Source of the DNA: Phlebotomus papatasi
Taxonomy: Eukaryota > Arthropoda > Insecta > Diptera > Psychodidae
DNA length: 64,000 nucleotides
Direction: 5' to 3'
Assembly: GCF_024763615.1 (NCBI RefSeq)
Contig: NC_077222.1
Span: 74,648,001-74,712,000, forward strand
In this document: positions 24,490-37,458 of the stretch, one piece after another
How the letters are laid out: every line of letters begins with the position of its first letter
Numbering within the stretch: the stretch's first letter is position 1
The notes under the pieces: model-generated
What the model saw: only the letters and a program-made list of their open reading frames with translations
Database searches by the model: none
Told to the model about the DNA's origin: nothing
Translations under genes and position numbers: made by a program

Positions 24490-26972
24490 AGAATGTTGAG
24501 TGAGTCGCATGCGTGGGAAAAACCATACACGCGGTAGGTAATTTTCCCAGAGCTTGCGCTCCAAATTGCCACATGATACAATACAATAAAGCTTTCACCC
24601 ATATCACAGACGAACGAGCGTTATCATAGTGGGTGGATCACTTTAAATAAGAGAAAGTGTCTGTCACATCGAATGGGTGGATTTGTAATCGGTGTTAGCC
24701 GGAACTGAGTCATTTGACTGACATAGTCCTTCCGGGAGAATCATCTGCATAAGCTCTCACTGTAGCATTCAAGTCACGTGCGTGACATAATAGCTGGAGA
24801 GAATAGGGAATGTATTATGGCTCTGGGTGATACGGTGAAAAAGGTCCATTTGGGATGTATTTTCAGTGTCATTGAGAGGCCACAAAAATCCATCTTCTCA
24901 ACTAAAATTCCCATTGTTTGCCCCACACAATCCCCTTCCAATGATGTCTATTTTATTTGATTTAATGCAAGAAAACACTTTCCATGTATCACAATATATT
25001 TTCCCCAAGAATACTTGAACTTCAGAAGAGATTTGAGTGTAAGGTATACCTCTCTCTGGGTATGGCAATCTATCTCACTCAGAGATTAACTACATATAAT
25101 ACAAACCAAAAGTTTTCATATAGCTTAATACACTGGGGGGTGTAAGGGAGTCTGAGTTGATCTACGTTGTTAATGAATTTAGCATTCACACCACAGAAGA
25201 GAGAGTGGAGAAAATTGTCAAGTGCAAATTGAAAATTTTAAGCCATCTAATTCCCTTTTGCCACTTGTGTCGACTAAATTGTGCTGATTCAGTTGAAATT
25301 CAGCAAATAGAGATGGTTCAATTGCTCCAGAAATTCCCCATTAAACCATTCACCGACACTGCCAAAGTGGTGATAGTTGAAAAAGCTCCCAACCTAAAAA
25401 TAATTCTATGATATATATTAGGTGTTGAATTTTAATGAGAAAATGTAATTAAATTGAGAATTTGGGACAGAATAATACTATTTTCATGAAACATGGAGAT
25501 TTTTGGAGGTGCTGGAAAGGGATCAACAGATTTCTACAGGGACAACCTAACCATACATATGCATATATTTACCTACATACATATACATTAAAAGTTTAAA
25601 TACAATTTTCAAAAGCTTGTTTACACAGCCATTCTATCTCACGGGGAGCTTTTGTCATTTCGTATACGCGCTTAAACCACGAGGAAAAAGCTCTCACCAT
25701 AAGCGCAAGAGGGACAAGACTATTTTGTTGGATAAATGTGAGATGGAGAGATTTCTAACCATTTCACACTCAATTTTCCTATCCCATTTTCCACCCCATA
25801 CAGCCGTCTCTATCGCTATTTTCCGACAATCCCCACCAACAGTGCTCGTTCACATGAATACAAAACTCTCTCGTGAAATTCATCCTCTCGTCAGTCTGAT
25901 AGTGACCGTTGAGAGATTCGGAAGGAAATGCGCTTCACGCAACCCATTGGCTTTGTATCATGCTTCAATAGAGTGAGTCCAGCATCCCATATGAAAAGAC
26001 TCTTGGTGGTACTATAAAAAAAGTATATAACATCAAACGAACCAAATGGATTAATTTTTCTTGCTAAATCCATATTCACATTCGATCCCTAACGTTGGTG
26101 AAAATTGTGAATTTCGAATGTTATATGAATTTCACTGTCACAGACGATTTTTCCCAACCGTGTTGATGGCAAGCACTGTGAAATTATTCGTATTTTCCAC
26201 ACTACGTGTTCTCATCAGTAGCATTCATGTGAAAATGCCAATCAATCTTCAGTGTTTGTGAAATTGAACTGGGCGAAAGAAACATAAAAAAAAAATTAGT
26301 GAATGTATTTTGTGTGAAAATTCTCGTGTCTGTATGTGAGTATAGTGAAAAGCAATTAATCCCAGAAGCACATCAAACCACACAAAAGCCCATTTTCAGC
26401 CCCAAAGCTCCCCCGACGAAACTCCCTCCAAAAACCCCCCTGGAAAACCTCAAACAGCATCAACGGCAGCGTATCTGTGGATTTTTGTTGCATCTCTAGC
26501 ACTATTTCCCACCGAATGCAAATCGATTTCACCCATCCACTGCCTCCCAAACTTCCAATATCTATACTCGGATTCATTAGTTTATACCACATTCAGACTG
26601 GAATTTGGGAACATATAGATAAAAAGCCTGCACTGGCCATTGGTTTAGTGTTGTATTTCCAGGCAAATAATATGTTTCATGGGTGATTTTTAATACTCGT
26701 GAATCATTTTACCCAAAAATAATAAAAAATTAGGCAATGAAACCACTTCTCAAAATAACTCTAGAAGAGATTAAATGCATATATTATCCATCTGTGTTGT
26801 GTGAAAATTGCCGCTTAAATTGACAATAAAGTTAATTAAATTGGCACAAAGTGAGTAAATGAGATAAAAACGAGCAGGATCTGGGGTATAAACTTAACTT
26901 TTCCCTAGTAGCAAAATAAAGTGCAGAGTGTGCGAGAAAAAAAACAATTTATTATTTAACTTGATAATAAAA
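24490..26972 (+). other. Less AT-rich DNA upstream of the 26973 exon, possible 5' UTR or regulatory
   Basis: Parts of this stretch (24490-24900, 25617-25980, 26340-26640) are richer in G and C than average and contain short open frames with no splice-bounded coding pattern. A C- and A-rich patch at 26370-26450 lies some 500 bases before the start codon. Untranslated leader or enhancer sequence is plausible, but no promoter element is clear. Confidence 0.3.
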
Positions 26973-27213
26973 ATGATAACTGAAGAAGTTTCTCCATCAT
27001 CACTGGCAAGATTGGTGGGAAAAATAGGCCGACGACAGCCAGACAGCAATTTTGATGGAGATGCTGAAGGTGAGATAGATATCCCCATCGCTCTACCAGC
27101 AATTGTGAAAAGTACCTCCGGAAACACGAATCATATGGTCACGAAGATGAGGAAGACTTTCGCGAGCACACCGAGACTATTAATCTTTTCCCTCTGGCTG
27201 TTGGCTGTTTGTG
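26973..27213 (+). CDS. First coding exon with signal-peptide-like end, unidentified secreted or surface protein
   Basis: ATG 26973 has a good insect context (AAAAATGA). Eighty codons plus 1 base run to a consensus donor TGTG|GTAAGT at 27213/27214. Residues 1-54 are polar (MITEEVSPSSLARLVGKIGR and an acidic stretch). Internal Met residues at 55 and 59 precede a basic patch and a hydrophobic core, TPRLLIFSLWLLAVC, which looks like a signal peptide or anchor at residues about 67-80. Use of Met 55 or 59 would give a standard signal peptide. The phase-1 end just after a signal sequence is usual in secreted and immunoglobulin-type proteins. No downstream exon found nearby, so the following intron must be long. 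Family not recognised. Confidence 0.62.
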
Positions 27214-29561
27214 GTAAGTTTAATTATTAATACTCTGTTTCTTTTCTATATCATTGTACCTAATACTCTATGGACCATTCTTTGGATATATATATTGCTA
27301 TTTAATACAACTCCATACCTCTCTATATAACAGAAAATCTTTCATGCTATATACTATGTTATCAACACGCCATACACGACACAAAAAAATGCCTGAAGGA
27401 AAAGAATTGAAAAGAGCATTCAGACACTGTTTTTCTCAGCTTCACTTCCCAAAAAAAAAAACATCCGATAAGCATTAAACCCTATGTCACTGGAGATGCT
27501 TATGTGGCAAAATTGCTACAGGGAAAAATTCATAATTCCCCATTGTTACTTCCCAAAAACCCGCATAGGGGTAAAGTTTGTATGCGAGATAATCTCTCTA
27601 AAAATCGCACCATTTTGCAACTCTCTACTCTACATATTCAACAGAGCAATATGTTTTTTCCCAGACTCCAGAGAAAGATGTGGTAGCTTTTCTATTCAAG
27701 AAAAATATATACTTACAAACAATTTGGAGTTAAAATATCAATTTAAGTAAGAAATAAATCTTGTACACTCATGACAATTTTGTTACAAGAGAAAGCTAAT
27801 TTTCAGAAAAATTTATTCTCAACATTCACTTACAAGAATATATCTATAATGATTACAAATAAAAGAAATTTTGAAATTATAATTTTATTTCCAAAATTAA
27901 AAAAGAGCAATTTTTTTTGTAAAAAATATGATGTATCCGAAGTCTTAACGTCTGCACATGCTTTCGCGAATTTATAGTCGGATTAAACGATAAATGAGTA
28001 TCCATTATAATCCAAATCTGTGGATTACGATGACCACTACAATAAGTCAATTCACAGATAATTAAGGATTTCAACGTTCAAATATAAAACTGTTTTTTTT
28101 ATCATAAATTCTAATATCATTTTAAGCCATTGTAGGTTGCTTGATAGTACAGAGGAGACTGAGTTAGAATTAACCACGGATAGTATTATATAGTAGTATA
28201 GACATTGGTTAGCTTTACCCCCTTTACCCTATGTTTACTATCGGCCCCGTTCCTCCTAATATGTAGTAAGATAAATTATGGATGGGATTTAAGACAGGGC
28301 TAAAAATATAAAAGATAATTTATATTTAACATAATATCTACTTCTAAAAGGTATGGTTTTCTATACCCAAGCAGCTGGATTTCTAATACATTATAGACCG
28401 TATAGACTCTCACTTATACGTTTACTCTTTGTCCGGGTAACATAAAATAATCCGGGCGTCAGTAGAAGTTTTTGTTAAAACAAATATAAACTAATTTTCT
28501 GTCACTATAATTTTTTAGAAACGTATCCATATACAGGGAGAATATCAATTCGGTCGGGTCAGGATTCGTTTCATAAAACAAAAAAAATTATTGAATTCGA
28601 GGGGTTTAATGTGTAACAATCTCTTAATCCATGTGACATTTTGGTCCCACTTGCACGGATAAACGATGTTGTCTGAGCGTCTACTTACGGAAAGTTCAAA
28701 AAAGGGGGAAAATAGTGATTCTGAAGTTCCAGAAAAATCGCAAAATTAGGAGAAACTGGAGTAGTTGTAAACATTTTTGAAACAGCATTACAGTAAATTT
28801 ACAGATTTAGCATTACAGTAAATTTTTGAAAAATCTTATATAACTACAGGGTAATCTGAATGCTAGAAAACAATTCAGTTTTCCATTAAACTAAATTTTG
28901 AGTCACTGTGCATATTTCTCTTGTCACAAAATGCCCTGGGGAGGACATAAGCACTCGTTTTTCTTTACTCTACAAATTAATTTTGCACAACTTTCATATA
29001 TTTTAATTATTTTAGAAGAATCTATGGATTTTTAAAACAAGACTGCACTTATTGCCAGGAATCAATTGATTTTTCCCATATTTTCACATTACTTGATATC
29101 TTAATGACAAAAAATTTATCGTAAACAATGAATTAAACGTTTTGCATGAAGTTTAATTTCCCTCGCTTTTAGCTATTTAGTATGCGAAATTGAAATGAAA
29201 ATATCGATCGCTTAGAATAAGAAACGAATAACTCGCAGTAGGCAAATTTTACAGGAGAGCTGAGATTTTACATGCAGATAGGATTTTTGAAATTTAAAAT
29301 CTCTATATAACTTTGAAAATAATTATATTTCCAGTATAATATTCACAGAGAAGGTAGAGAGTAGAAAGAAGTATCCAACAAGCGAATAAAATGATTTTTA
29401 TGAAAAATCGTGTTGTTCGATATGTTAGTGTAAATTTCTCTAAAGATCATTATAATCTACTTCTTATAGTTTTTAAATTTATATAAAAACCAAAAAATAG
29501 TATATTTCCTACGTTTTATTCCAAAAAACTTTTGCGCGGGATAGAGAAAAATCTCCCACTA
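27214..29561. other. Intron-like AT-rich DNA
   Basis: Follows the donor at 27213. Only chance frames (27254-27980). Repeat fragments at 28200-28860 are listed separately. Confidence 0.4.
28200..28860. repeat. Fragments of GGGGA-type MITEs and a 17-bp direct repeat
   Basis: The reverse strand near 28210-28250 and the block GAGAAACTGGAGTAGTTGTA near 28750 resemble the ends of the element at 33356-33531. AGCATTACAGTAAATTT occurs twice, at 28784-28800 and 28809-28825. Confidence 0.4.
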
Positions 29562-29777
29562 GGGGAAGGTACTCTACCATCGAACGTTCATGCCTTCGAA
29601 TAATGTGAATTTTCTTTTAGTTTTCGTAAGAGACTTACACATTTCTATTAAATATTAGTTAGCTTATCATCAATTATTGATAATTGCGCGATAATTTAGT
29701 GTAATTCTTCTAGGAAAACTAAAAGAAAATTCACATTATTCGAAGGCATGAACATTCGAAGGGAGAGTACTTTCCCC
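29562..29777. mobile_element. TA-flanked GGGGA MITE, copy f
   Basis: The left end begins GGGGAAGGTACTCTACC; the right ends GGAGAGTACTTTCCCC. TA borders both sides (29560-29561, 29778-29779). The arms pair strongly, including CATGCCTTCGAATAATGTG and its complement. Confidence 0.78.
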
Positions 29778-32700
29778 TACATGAAATACTGTTGTCAAAG
29801 GATTGAAATGAAACGAAGAAAAAGAGAACATATTTTTTGATTCATGTTACAGTCGCGATATCTACAATTTATGAAGAAATTTTCTGTTATCTGTTCCAAA
29901 TGCTATTTTCTATTTCTATAGTAATTGCATTAATATAATTCTAAAATATGTGGCACATGGTTATTATGATATTTTAATTAATTTATCCTATTTTTAATTT
30001 CCATGTGGAAATCTAAATAACCAGAATCATCTAAATATCAATGTTTTTGAAAAATATGTTTATTTTTAAGCTATTTGGGCTGTATTGACCATTACATCTA
30101 TGAACACAGAGATTCTTTTAGTACCTATAAATACATATAGATTTCACCCCTGTTTACTATTACCCCGGGTCCCCTAGCCAATAAATGTGTACTTTCCAGG
30201 TGGCTCCCAGTGCAACTCCTGAGTATTCAAATCTTAGACAAAATATCTCAGTGCAGTTAGTTCGCAAAGAGTAGTGAACTTTTTTGTGTTATCTTTACAA
30301 TGTAATGGAAATTGTATGCATTTTTCTGGGTTCCCCGTCCCCGGTATGAAAACGATATGAGAAATAAGTTACTTTTACGAATATGAATAAATGCAGTAAA
30401 TATTAATTTTTAGAGATGAAAATATTTACATTTTCCCAATAAATAATACTTTCTTTAACATTTTCTTTTTCTCTGGAAATGAGTCATCATTGACTCAGAG
30501 TAATCAATTGAGTTCAGTAAAATGTCAGACTAGACTCTATAATGCTTATCCCCGAGAGAGAAAAGCAGCTGGTGCAATAAATTAATCGGTGATATCTAAT
30601 AACCAAAGATCAAGTGTTGGATAGCGTGTGTATACGCCTTGTTGCAAACTACCCACATCGTCCCAAAATGTACCATTTTTACTTTTTTTTAACTTTTTTT
30701 TAATACTTCAAATTTAAAAAAATATCTTTTTCAATAATTTTAGGTAAAAATCATATTCTGGATAGAATAAGAAACATTAATATTTATTTCAACAAGGAAA
30801 AAATAATAATTTGAAAAGTCATTAATGTGTTTGAAAATTGAAAGTGCTAAAAAGCATTGCAAAATGTATCACCGTACACCGTATATATATATACCTTTTC
30901 AAACTCAGATTAAGAACAATAAATTGTTAATCGGTCAATTTAATCATTAATTACAGTAAAATTAAAGCCAAAAGAGAATCTTTTAATAATTAAATTCCTT
31001 GTCAATATCGGATTCCTCGAAGCATCATTCAGAGAAGCTCCATAACATTGAAGGCATTTCAAACCAGTTAGAATATAAATAACTAATTATTTCAGATTCT
31101 CATAGATCAAAATTTCCTGAGAAATCTCACAAATTATTCATCACTTCTCAATTACCTTTAATGTAATATAAAACGTATTTTATTGTCTAAATACATAGTA
31201 TTCCAAGTGAAATGCAAAAGAACTGCTATTCTTTGTGTAATGCATTATGTGCTAGAAGTCGGTTCTTTAAAAAAAAAAAACTCAATTTAATATTGAATGA
31301 CTCACATTTTCTTCGTCTTGAAAGCATCACAAGCGCGTCATTATGTATAAAATTTCTTCAAAGACAAGGTGTGATAAAAACCCAGCAAAAGAAGCAACTT
31401 TCTTTGAGTATAATTTTACCAACTCATGCATAATTGTATTGGAAAATCCAATTTTTAATAAAGCCTCAAAGTTCAGGTCATTAAAAGGAAAGTCTCTACC
31501 TTAATTAAAGTATGTATACCTTGGAGAATACCTCCAAAAAACGGGGGGTTTATGGGTGAGAAAAGCACCTACAGCTGAGCTTTTGAGTTGAGAGGATCCC
31601 CTGACAACACAAAATGCCTCTTCGCATTATATTTACCGGCTTAGTGGGAAGGGAAGAATGTTTAGATATATAATACGATAAAGAACTTTTTTGTTACTAA
31701 TGTCTATCATCGCTTTATGTTTCTTCAATTTTGTCATAAACGGACAATAGCATGCTTTTTAAGTGTCATTTCAACCTAATTCAAATGTATTATGACCCTT
31801 CATCAGATAAGTTTTTTTTTTTTTTCAAAATAGCCCCAACATTATAAGAATAGTCATCATCATTATTTTTTCGACTTTGTCACTATTTAATATTCACACA
31901 GCAAGATATTTAAATATTCACAGGCACAATTATGTCCCAAAGTGTCTTCAAACAGCAAAGAAATCTCTCTCTAAAAATCTCATACGTATGTTCGTGCAAT
32001 TTTTCAGTTGTACCCTTCTTTTCTTATACATACAATGCATTTATTATATTTGTTGAGGAAGAAAAATTTTCCTCGCGAGTCGTTTATTTAGTTCTCCCAT
32101 CCCAGTCGTTTTTCACCGCAGTTCTGAATCCTTTTACACGGAAAAATAGAGTCTCTCCAAGGAGACGTGACTTAAACTTTTGGGTTATTTGCCATTTGTG
32201 GAACTCAATTTTTCTTCTGTGCCCAGAATATGAATGATTATATAATCGGATATTTTATTTTGAGTCAAGTTGCTTTCATAGCTTATTTCCTCCTCGAAAT
32301 CATATATACAGATTACAGTAAGGATGAATGAATATGCAAATATTCTCTCGAACCTATTCAGGATCACACAACAATAGAGAAAAGTGTTCTTGGGTAACAA
32401 TTGTGAGGGTGTAGCGGAAAGCCAATTGAGATATTGGACCATTTTCGTGCTCAAAGAACCAATTAAATTGATATCCACTTCAGAAAAAGGCCAATACTGT
32501 GCAAAATTGAGGGAGTCTTTCCCGCATCAACCGAGTTTAGCTATTGAATGTAGTCCCGGAGCTATACTAGTTACTACAAAAGCATCAAAGCCAAAAACTT
32601 GTAGATGAGGGCTTCAGAAAACGAATTTATACGTCTCTCCCGTTTTTTTTTTAGCCACAAAAGCTGTATACTGGAAATAACGCACAAAAAGACCAAATTC

Positions 32701-33355
32701 GGTAGAGCATAAAAACTCCTGTAATGCCATTGCCTTATCGCCACAAACAAACTCCCAAAGACTTTGTAGACCCGCTGTTCTAGCCACCTTTCTCCAGCAC
32801 AAGCATCAACCCAGCATTACACACCTCTTCAGCCACTTTCAACCCAGCAACCCACCCACTTAGTGTCACTCATGCAAACACAACCACATACTGTCGCACC
32901 ATACAACGTACTGTTGGCTGTAAGAGACACGCTGTTGGGTGTATTGAATGATTTAGAAAGTTTCACATGCAAAAATCGCACTGCTCCCTCTTACTACATA
33001 AGAATAATGCAGCAGAAGTTGGTTAGGCGGTTGGAAAGAGGGTATATGGCGTATCCATTTAAACGATCCAACGACTCAGTTCACAAAGGTGAAAATCGCG
33101 CCAAGAGTATTTAAACTTTATGTACTTTTTCTCACAATATTTCGCCTCCATAGGGACGCCAAAGGGATGATTTTATGTAATAAGAATGAAATGATACACT
33201 CATAAAAATGTAAGACAACCATAAAGTGAAAAAAGATCTAGTAATAAGCATAGATCTGCTTATGGTAGATGAGATTCTAAATGTGAGTCAGCTTGGTAAG
33301 GTTACAAATTTAATTTGAAGCCGTGATGGTTGTACTTTATTATTTTAATTATTTA
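29778..33355. other. Intron-like DNA, no gene recognised
   Basis: Mostly AT-rich. The piece TTACCCCGGGTCCCC at about 30160-30174 followed by TA looks like one end of a GGGGA-type MITE without a clear partner. The region 31930-33115 is less AT-rich with several short plus frames that lack splice context or recognisable domains. Confidence 0.4.
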
Positions 33356-33531
33356 GGGAAAACTGGGGCAGTAGTAAACACGGGGTAGTTGTAAACATTT
33401 ACTTTTATAGCTACATTACTTGAACTTATATTTGCATTCAGAATAGCGCTAGTCCTCTGAAGTCTAATATTCAATTTAAAAAATCGCATTGTTTACAACT
33501 ACCCCATATTTACTGCTGCCGCTGTTTCCCC
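33356..33531. mobile_element. GGGGA-type MITE, copy g
   Basis: GGGAAAACTGGGGCAGTAG at the left pairs with CTGCCGCTGTTTCCCC at the right, and GGGGTAGTTGTAAAC with GTTTACAACTACCCC. TA precedes the left end; the right flank is TG, a likely point change. Confidence 0.72.
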
Positions 33532-33819
33532 TGGTTATTTTGACGCATTGGACACTTTTTGGTTATTGGCATTTTGTACATTATTCAGTTTACAATTTTT
33601 TATTCAGTTTACAATGTGTATGAGAAATCTATCCCCTCAGACGCTTCAATCGTTTGTACTGGGCGGGACTTGAACTCACAATTGAGATGCTTAGAGCAAA
33701 AAAAAACGCTATTTTATTAGGGAAATCCATACAAGTTCGAGTTTTTTGCCCTAGCTCTTTCAATTATAACAGTCGAGTCAGGGGTAACATCACCTAAAAG
33801 ACAAACATTCTTACCAATT

Positions 33820-34450
33820 GCTTACCAAGGCAAGATTCTGAATTTAATTCAACCACCTTGTCTTAGGTCTGCCTCGAGGTCAACGCCTTCTCACAATGGC
33901 TTGCACAGCTTTCCTATGGGGAATCTTTTTCTATCCATGCGCTGAACATGTCCATACCATCGAAGTTGTAATCTCTCAACCAACTCAAGCAACTTCTTGA
34001 CTCTTAGTTCCTCACGAACGGCTACATTCCTCACTCGATCTCGACGAGTGATTCCCTTAACCCTTTAAGGACGAAAAGGTCAAAAATTGAGGGCCAGAAA
34101 AAATCATTTTTTCTAACATTTTAGACCAAAATACAACTTTAGAAGGCCATAGGAAAAGTTTCATTTTTGGGTCACCGGTGACCCAATCGTCCTTAAAGGG
34201 TTAACCGCCCGGAGGTACCTCATCTCAGCAGCTTGTACTCGCGATCTTATACTTTCGGTTATTACTCAAATCTCGTGACCATAGGTGAGAATAGGAATCA
34301 ACACAGCTTTGAAAACCGATAATTTAGCCGACGACGACTAAGCTCGGCCTTCCTCACCACGCTTCTGCCCACCTCCCTCATTACTGCAGAAACTTGACCG
34401 ATTCGCGACGATAGTTCGGTGTGAAACCTACCATCACTCGTGAATAACAC
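33820..34450 (-). pseudogene. C-terminal fragment of a LINE (non-LTR) reverse transcriptase, broken
   Basis: Minus-strand reading, ignoring breaks, gives the familiar tail of LINE-type polyproteins. It starts with a stretch like AVLIPILTYG near 34290, then RSRVQAAEMRYLRAV, then TRRDRVRNVAVREELRV, RLQLRWYGHVQRMDRK near 33930, and RGRPKTRWLNQ near 33860. The frame carries stops and shifts, and the polymerase core is missing. A 140-bp MITE with its TTAA duplication interrupts it at 34057-34204. The clade cannot be assigned by eye. Confidence 0.72.
34061..34200. mobile_element. TTAA-type (piggyBac-like) MITE inserted in the LINE fragment
   Basis: Perfect 14-bp inverted ends, CCCTTTAAGGACGA and TCGTCCTTAAAGGG, with TTAA on both sides (34057-34060 and 34201-34204). 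TTAA target duplications are characteristic of piggyBac-type transposition. The core includes the palindrome GGGTCACCGGTGACCC. Related copies are at 17781-17904, 21470-21597 and 40799-40947, and a fragment is near 36780-36830. Confidence 0.85.
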
Positions 34451-34537
34451 CACGAGATACTTGATAAATTTTGGCATATATCACTTAAATCAAAAGATAC
34501 TAAGAAAGAAATAATAAAACACTAATATTATAGCTTA

Positions 34538-34940
34538 GGGTAAGTGTGCCAAATTTCGGCATAGTTACATGCAAGCGTCAAAGTCTCAAGTTTGAAATGT
34601 AATATTTGAAAAACAAATTGATTTTTTTTAATTCTTTCTTCTGAAAGAGTGTTGATTGGAACCTTGTAAAGAGTTTACCGGCTTTATTTACTCTAAAATC
34701 ATTCTTAATATATTTAAAATGGATAAAAATATAGACATAGCTTTGGTGCCTTATTTCGGTCACCTTCATTTTCATAGTTCCTTGCCCTCCGGGAATTCTT
34801 CTAATATTTGTCGAAGCTACATTTTTTGTTATTCTTTTGCATTGTATCTAGAGTACGTAAAATCTAAAAGTTCATGGAAATTTGAGGAACAAAAAAGGTA
34901 GCCGAAATTGCAAGTTGGCCGGAATTTGGCACACTTACCC
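34538..34940. mobile_element. TA-flanked MITE with GGGTAAGTGTGCC ends
   Basis: Inverted ends match over 22 of 23 positions, starting GGGTAAGTGTGCCAAATT. TA lies on both sides (34536-34537, 34941-34942). The 403-bp interior has no transposase; the two open frames inside it are unsupported. Confidence 0.85.
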
Positions 34941-35053
34941 TATATACCATAAAGAACAATAAAAAAAATTAATTGTTTTCTTTTTCAAGAAATAAAACCA
35001 AATAAAACTGATTAACGAAGTCTTATTATATAGCACTTATATAGCACTCATTT

Positions 35054-35084
35054 TATTAATAATAATAATAATAATAATAATAAA
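35054..35084. repeat. AAT/ATA trinucleotide microsatellite
   Basis: About ten uninterrupted TAA-type units. Confidence 0.9.
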
Positions 35085-35559
35085 GTTATATGAAAGTAGT
35101 GTACACATTTCCCACATGATATCTCCCCCTGCTTATAAATTATATCTATTTCCTAGTCAAATTGATACAAATAGTTGATGAAAATGATGGAAATGTAATG
35201 GTCATACATCTGAGACATGAGTACAGCAAATAATGTGCTAGGTGTTTGTGTAAATATCGGGAACTATGGTCAAAATAGGTCTCATGACCTAAGACCTGGG
35301 TAAGGGGGGTTAGGTAAGGGGGGATACAAAAAAAAAAAAACATCTGAGACATACGTACGTGAACATATGGTTGCTAGTTCAAATCAAAAGTAGAGCTTTT
35401 TTCCACAGTATGGGTATATATGACATACGCAGATACAAAATTAAAGTACAAATCTAATACTAAAGATGCAAATGACTTTGCTTTGCTTTTCTCTGTGATT
35501 TTTTTATCTTCATACCGGGCAAAAATTGCGAATACGCGACGTATGTGAATATCCGACGT

Positions 35560-36660
35560 ACACAGTGTCTCTGTTGAAGCTGTACGTGAGAATGTTCCCC
35601 CAAGAGGGTGGATTGAGCCCTATGGGATGGTGGTAAATAAGGATGGTGAAGTGTGTGTTAGAGGCAGGAGAGTGAGCGCAAAGAACGGAAAACCCTCATT
35701 TTATTGTTTAAAACCCCATATCAAAAAGCGATCCCCACCACTCTTGGGGTAGCCTACCACCCCCAAAGCTCGCGGTTGTATAATATGTACGCGACACTCC
35801 TGACAGCGGTCTCGCTCTCTCGAGAGCTTCTCCGCAAACGTCATCGACAGCAACTAACTGGTGCGATGATATCAACCTCAGAGCATATCTCTTACATTCA
35901 AGTACCAGGCGTCCCCACTGCAACACCCGGCAACTCCATTGCTCTCACTTCTCTTCAACATTCTGCCTTTTCTTCCACACAATCGTCCTTTTGCAATTTT
36001 TCACTTCATCTCGCTCACACGCTCACATTTACGCTTTTCGTATTTCTGCACAAAAGCTTCGTTTCACGCAGAAAGAGTGGAAAAACATAAGAATTCATTG
36101 AGAGGCTTCTTGATGAGGAGAACTACAATAAGATACGTCTCCCCCGACACTCTTTATCCTACACTCTTTTTCTCTTTCTATCACCTTTTAAACACCAATT
36201 CATCTCCCATCCCCAACCACTACCACGAGACTCGGGTAGTGAATTTTATTCTATTTTTACTTACACCACAGTCTCATCTCCTCAAAACATCAATGTCACA
36301 GCATTCACTCCAACAGCCACTCTTGAATCAATTTTAAGAGTAGGGGAAAATGTGAAATACGATCTGACATGTACTTGAGAGAGGTTTATGATGCTCCCCC
36401 ACAGTTCAAATCTTCAATTTGGGGTTAGGATGAGATATAGGGTGGGGGTGGGAAAAATGGATTTGAAGAATAGGAAGTATTTTCTCATCATGCGAGACTA
36501 TATTGTTAGTCCCAGAATCCCACTTGCCCATCTTTATGCTGGAAGATTCACACGTACCCAATATTTCCCACTTCTAAACAGAATAAACTTCCCGCACAAA
36601 TGCCTTCTACCCCTTTCAATTGTATTCTTCAAGGTATTGAGAAGCGTATAATTCAGATCC
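35560..36660. other. Less AT-rich island, no gene assigned
   Basis: Pyrimidine-rich on the plus strand, with CTCGCTCTCTCGAGAGC at about 35813 (GAGAG motifs on both strands). Overlapping plus frames (35704-36337) and a minus frame (35708-35926) give low-complexity Ser/Leu/Phe-rich peptides without splice or domain support. It may be regulatory DNA. Confidence 0.3.
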
Positions 36661-37164
36661 CACTCAACTTGGTACCAGAAGCGGTCCTATGTTCAACTCT
36701 TTTATGCTCACCCAAATGTACACTTTCGAGGTGAGGTCCAAAGCGCCGGTAAATACGATAGCTTGAAAAAGCTAACAAAAAACAAAACTCTTTAATGACT
36801 GGGTCACCGGTAACCTAAAAATAAAAATGCTGCAGCACATTGTTTATTTAGCTAAAAATGGTAAATAAAAAATCATAATTATGGTAAATAGTGAAATATG
36901 ATTGGCAAAGGGAAAATTAAGAAGTTATTAACTTCTTTCATGTTTTACTTATCAAAATGACTTTTTTACTTGCCAAAATTGAAACTTTTACTAACTAAAT
37001 TTGCTAACTTACTTACTAATGTGCAAACCTTAGTAAAATTCTACTTTTTGGGTTGATTACTTAATCAATTGTATCGATATAATTATTTCATGGTAATCAT
37101 TTTACATTGTTGCATCTCGTAATTGTAGAATCTATTGAGTCCATTGTAGATGCTTATAGGAGCG

Positions 37165-37368
37165 GCTTCCATAATATGATGCTTCTTCTGCGCTCTCAGA
37201 ATTTTTAGGTAAAAGCTGTCCATATTACGTTTTATCGCATGTAAAACAAACACTTATTTTCACCGGACGGGACTTGAATTCACAAGTGTGAGAATCGAGC
37301 CAGGGATCTCACTGCCAAAAAACTCAATAGCGTTCCTACTAACTGATCAACAAGATCCCGGTTTAAGT
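37165..37368 (-). mobile_element. tRNA-derived SINE-like repeat, copy 2
   Basis: On the minus strand, TGTTGATCAGTTAGTAG fits a pol III A box and CCTGGCTCGATTCTC a B box at tRNA-like spacing. The remainder matches 21788-22010, sharing GACGGGACTTGAATTCACAA-type sequence. A shorter piece (GGCGGGACTTGAACTCACAA) occurs at about 33662-33681. Confidence 0.6.
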
Positions 37369-37458
37369 CGATAAAATTAATTAACGAATGAATCAATCTT
37401 ATATTTTGAGTCTCTATTTCAAGGTTTTCTTTTTGTCAAACTTTCTGTTATGACTATA

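Noticed and set aside
25617..25976. A 119-codon plus-strand frame before the 26973 exon
   Set aside because: No good start, no splice donor at its end and no domain; more likely leader or intergenic DNA.
32863..33114. An 83-codon plus-strand frame in a less AT-rich patch
   Set aside because: Peptide looks protein-like in places but has no splice signals, family match or supporting neighbour.
35704..36337. Two overlapping plus-strand frames of about 130 codons
   Set aside because: Ser/Leu/Phe/His-rich peptides from pyrimidine-rich DNA, overlapping in different frames, with no domain, splice context or start context to prefer one.
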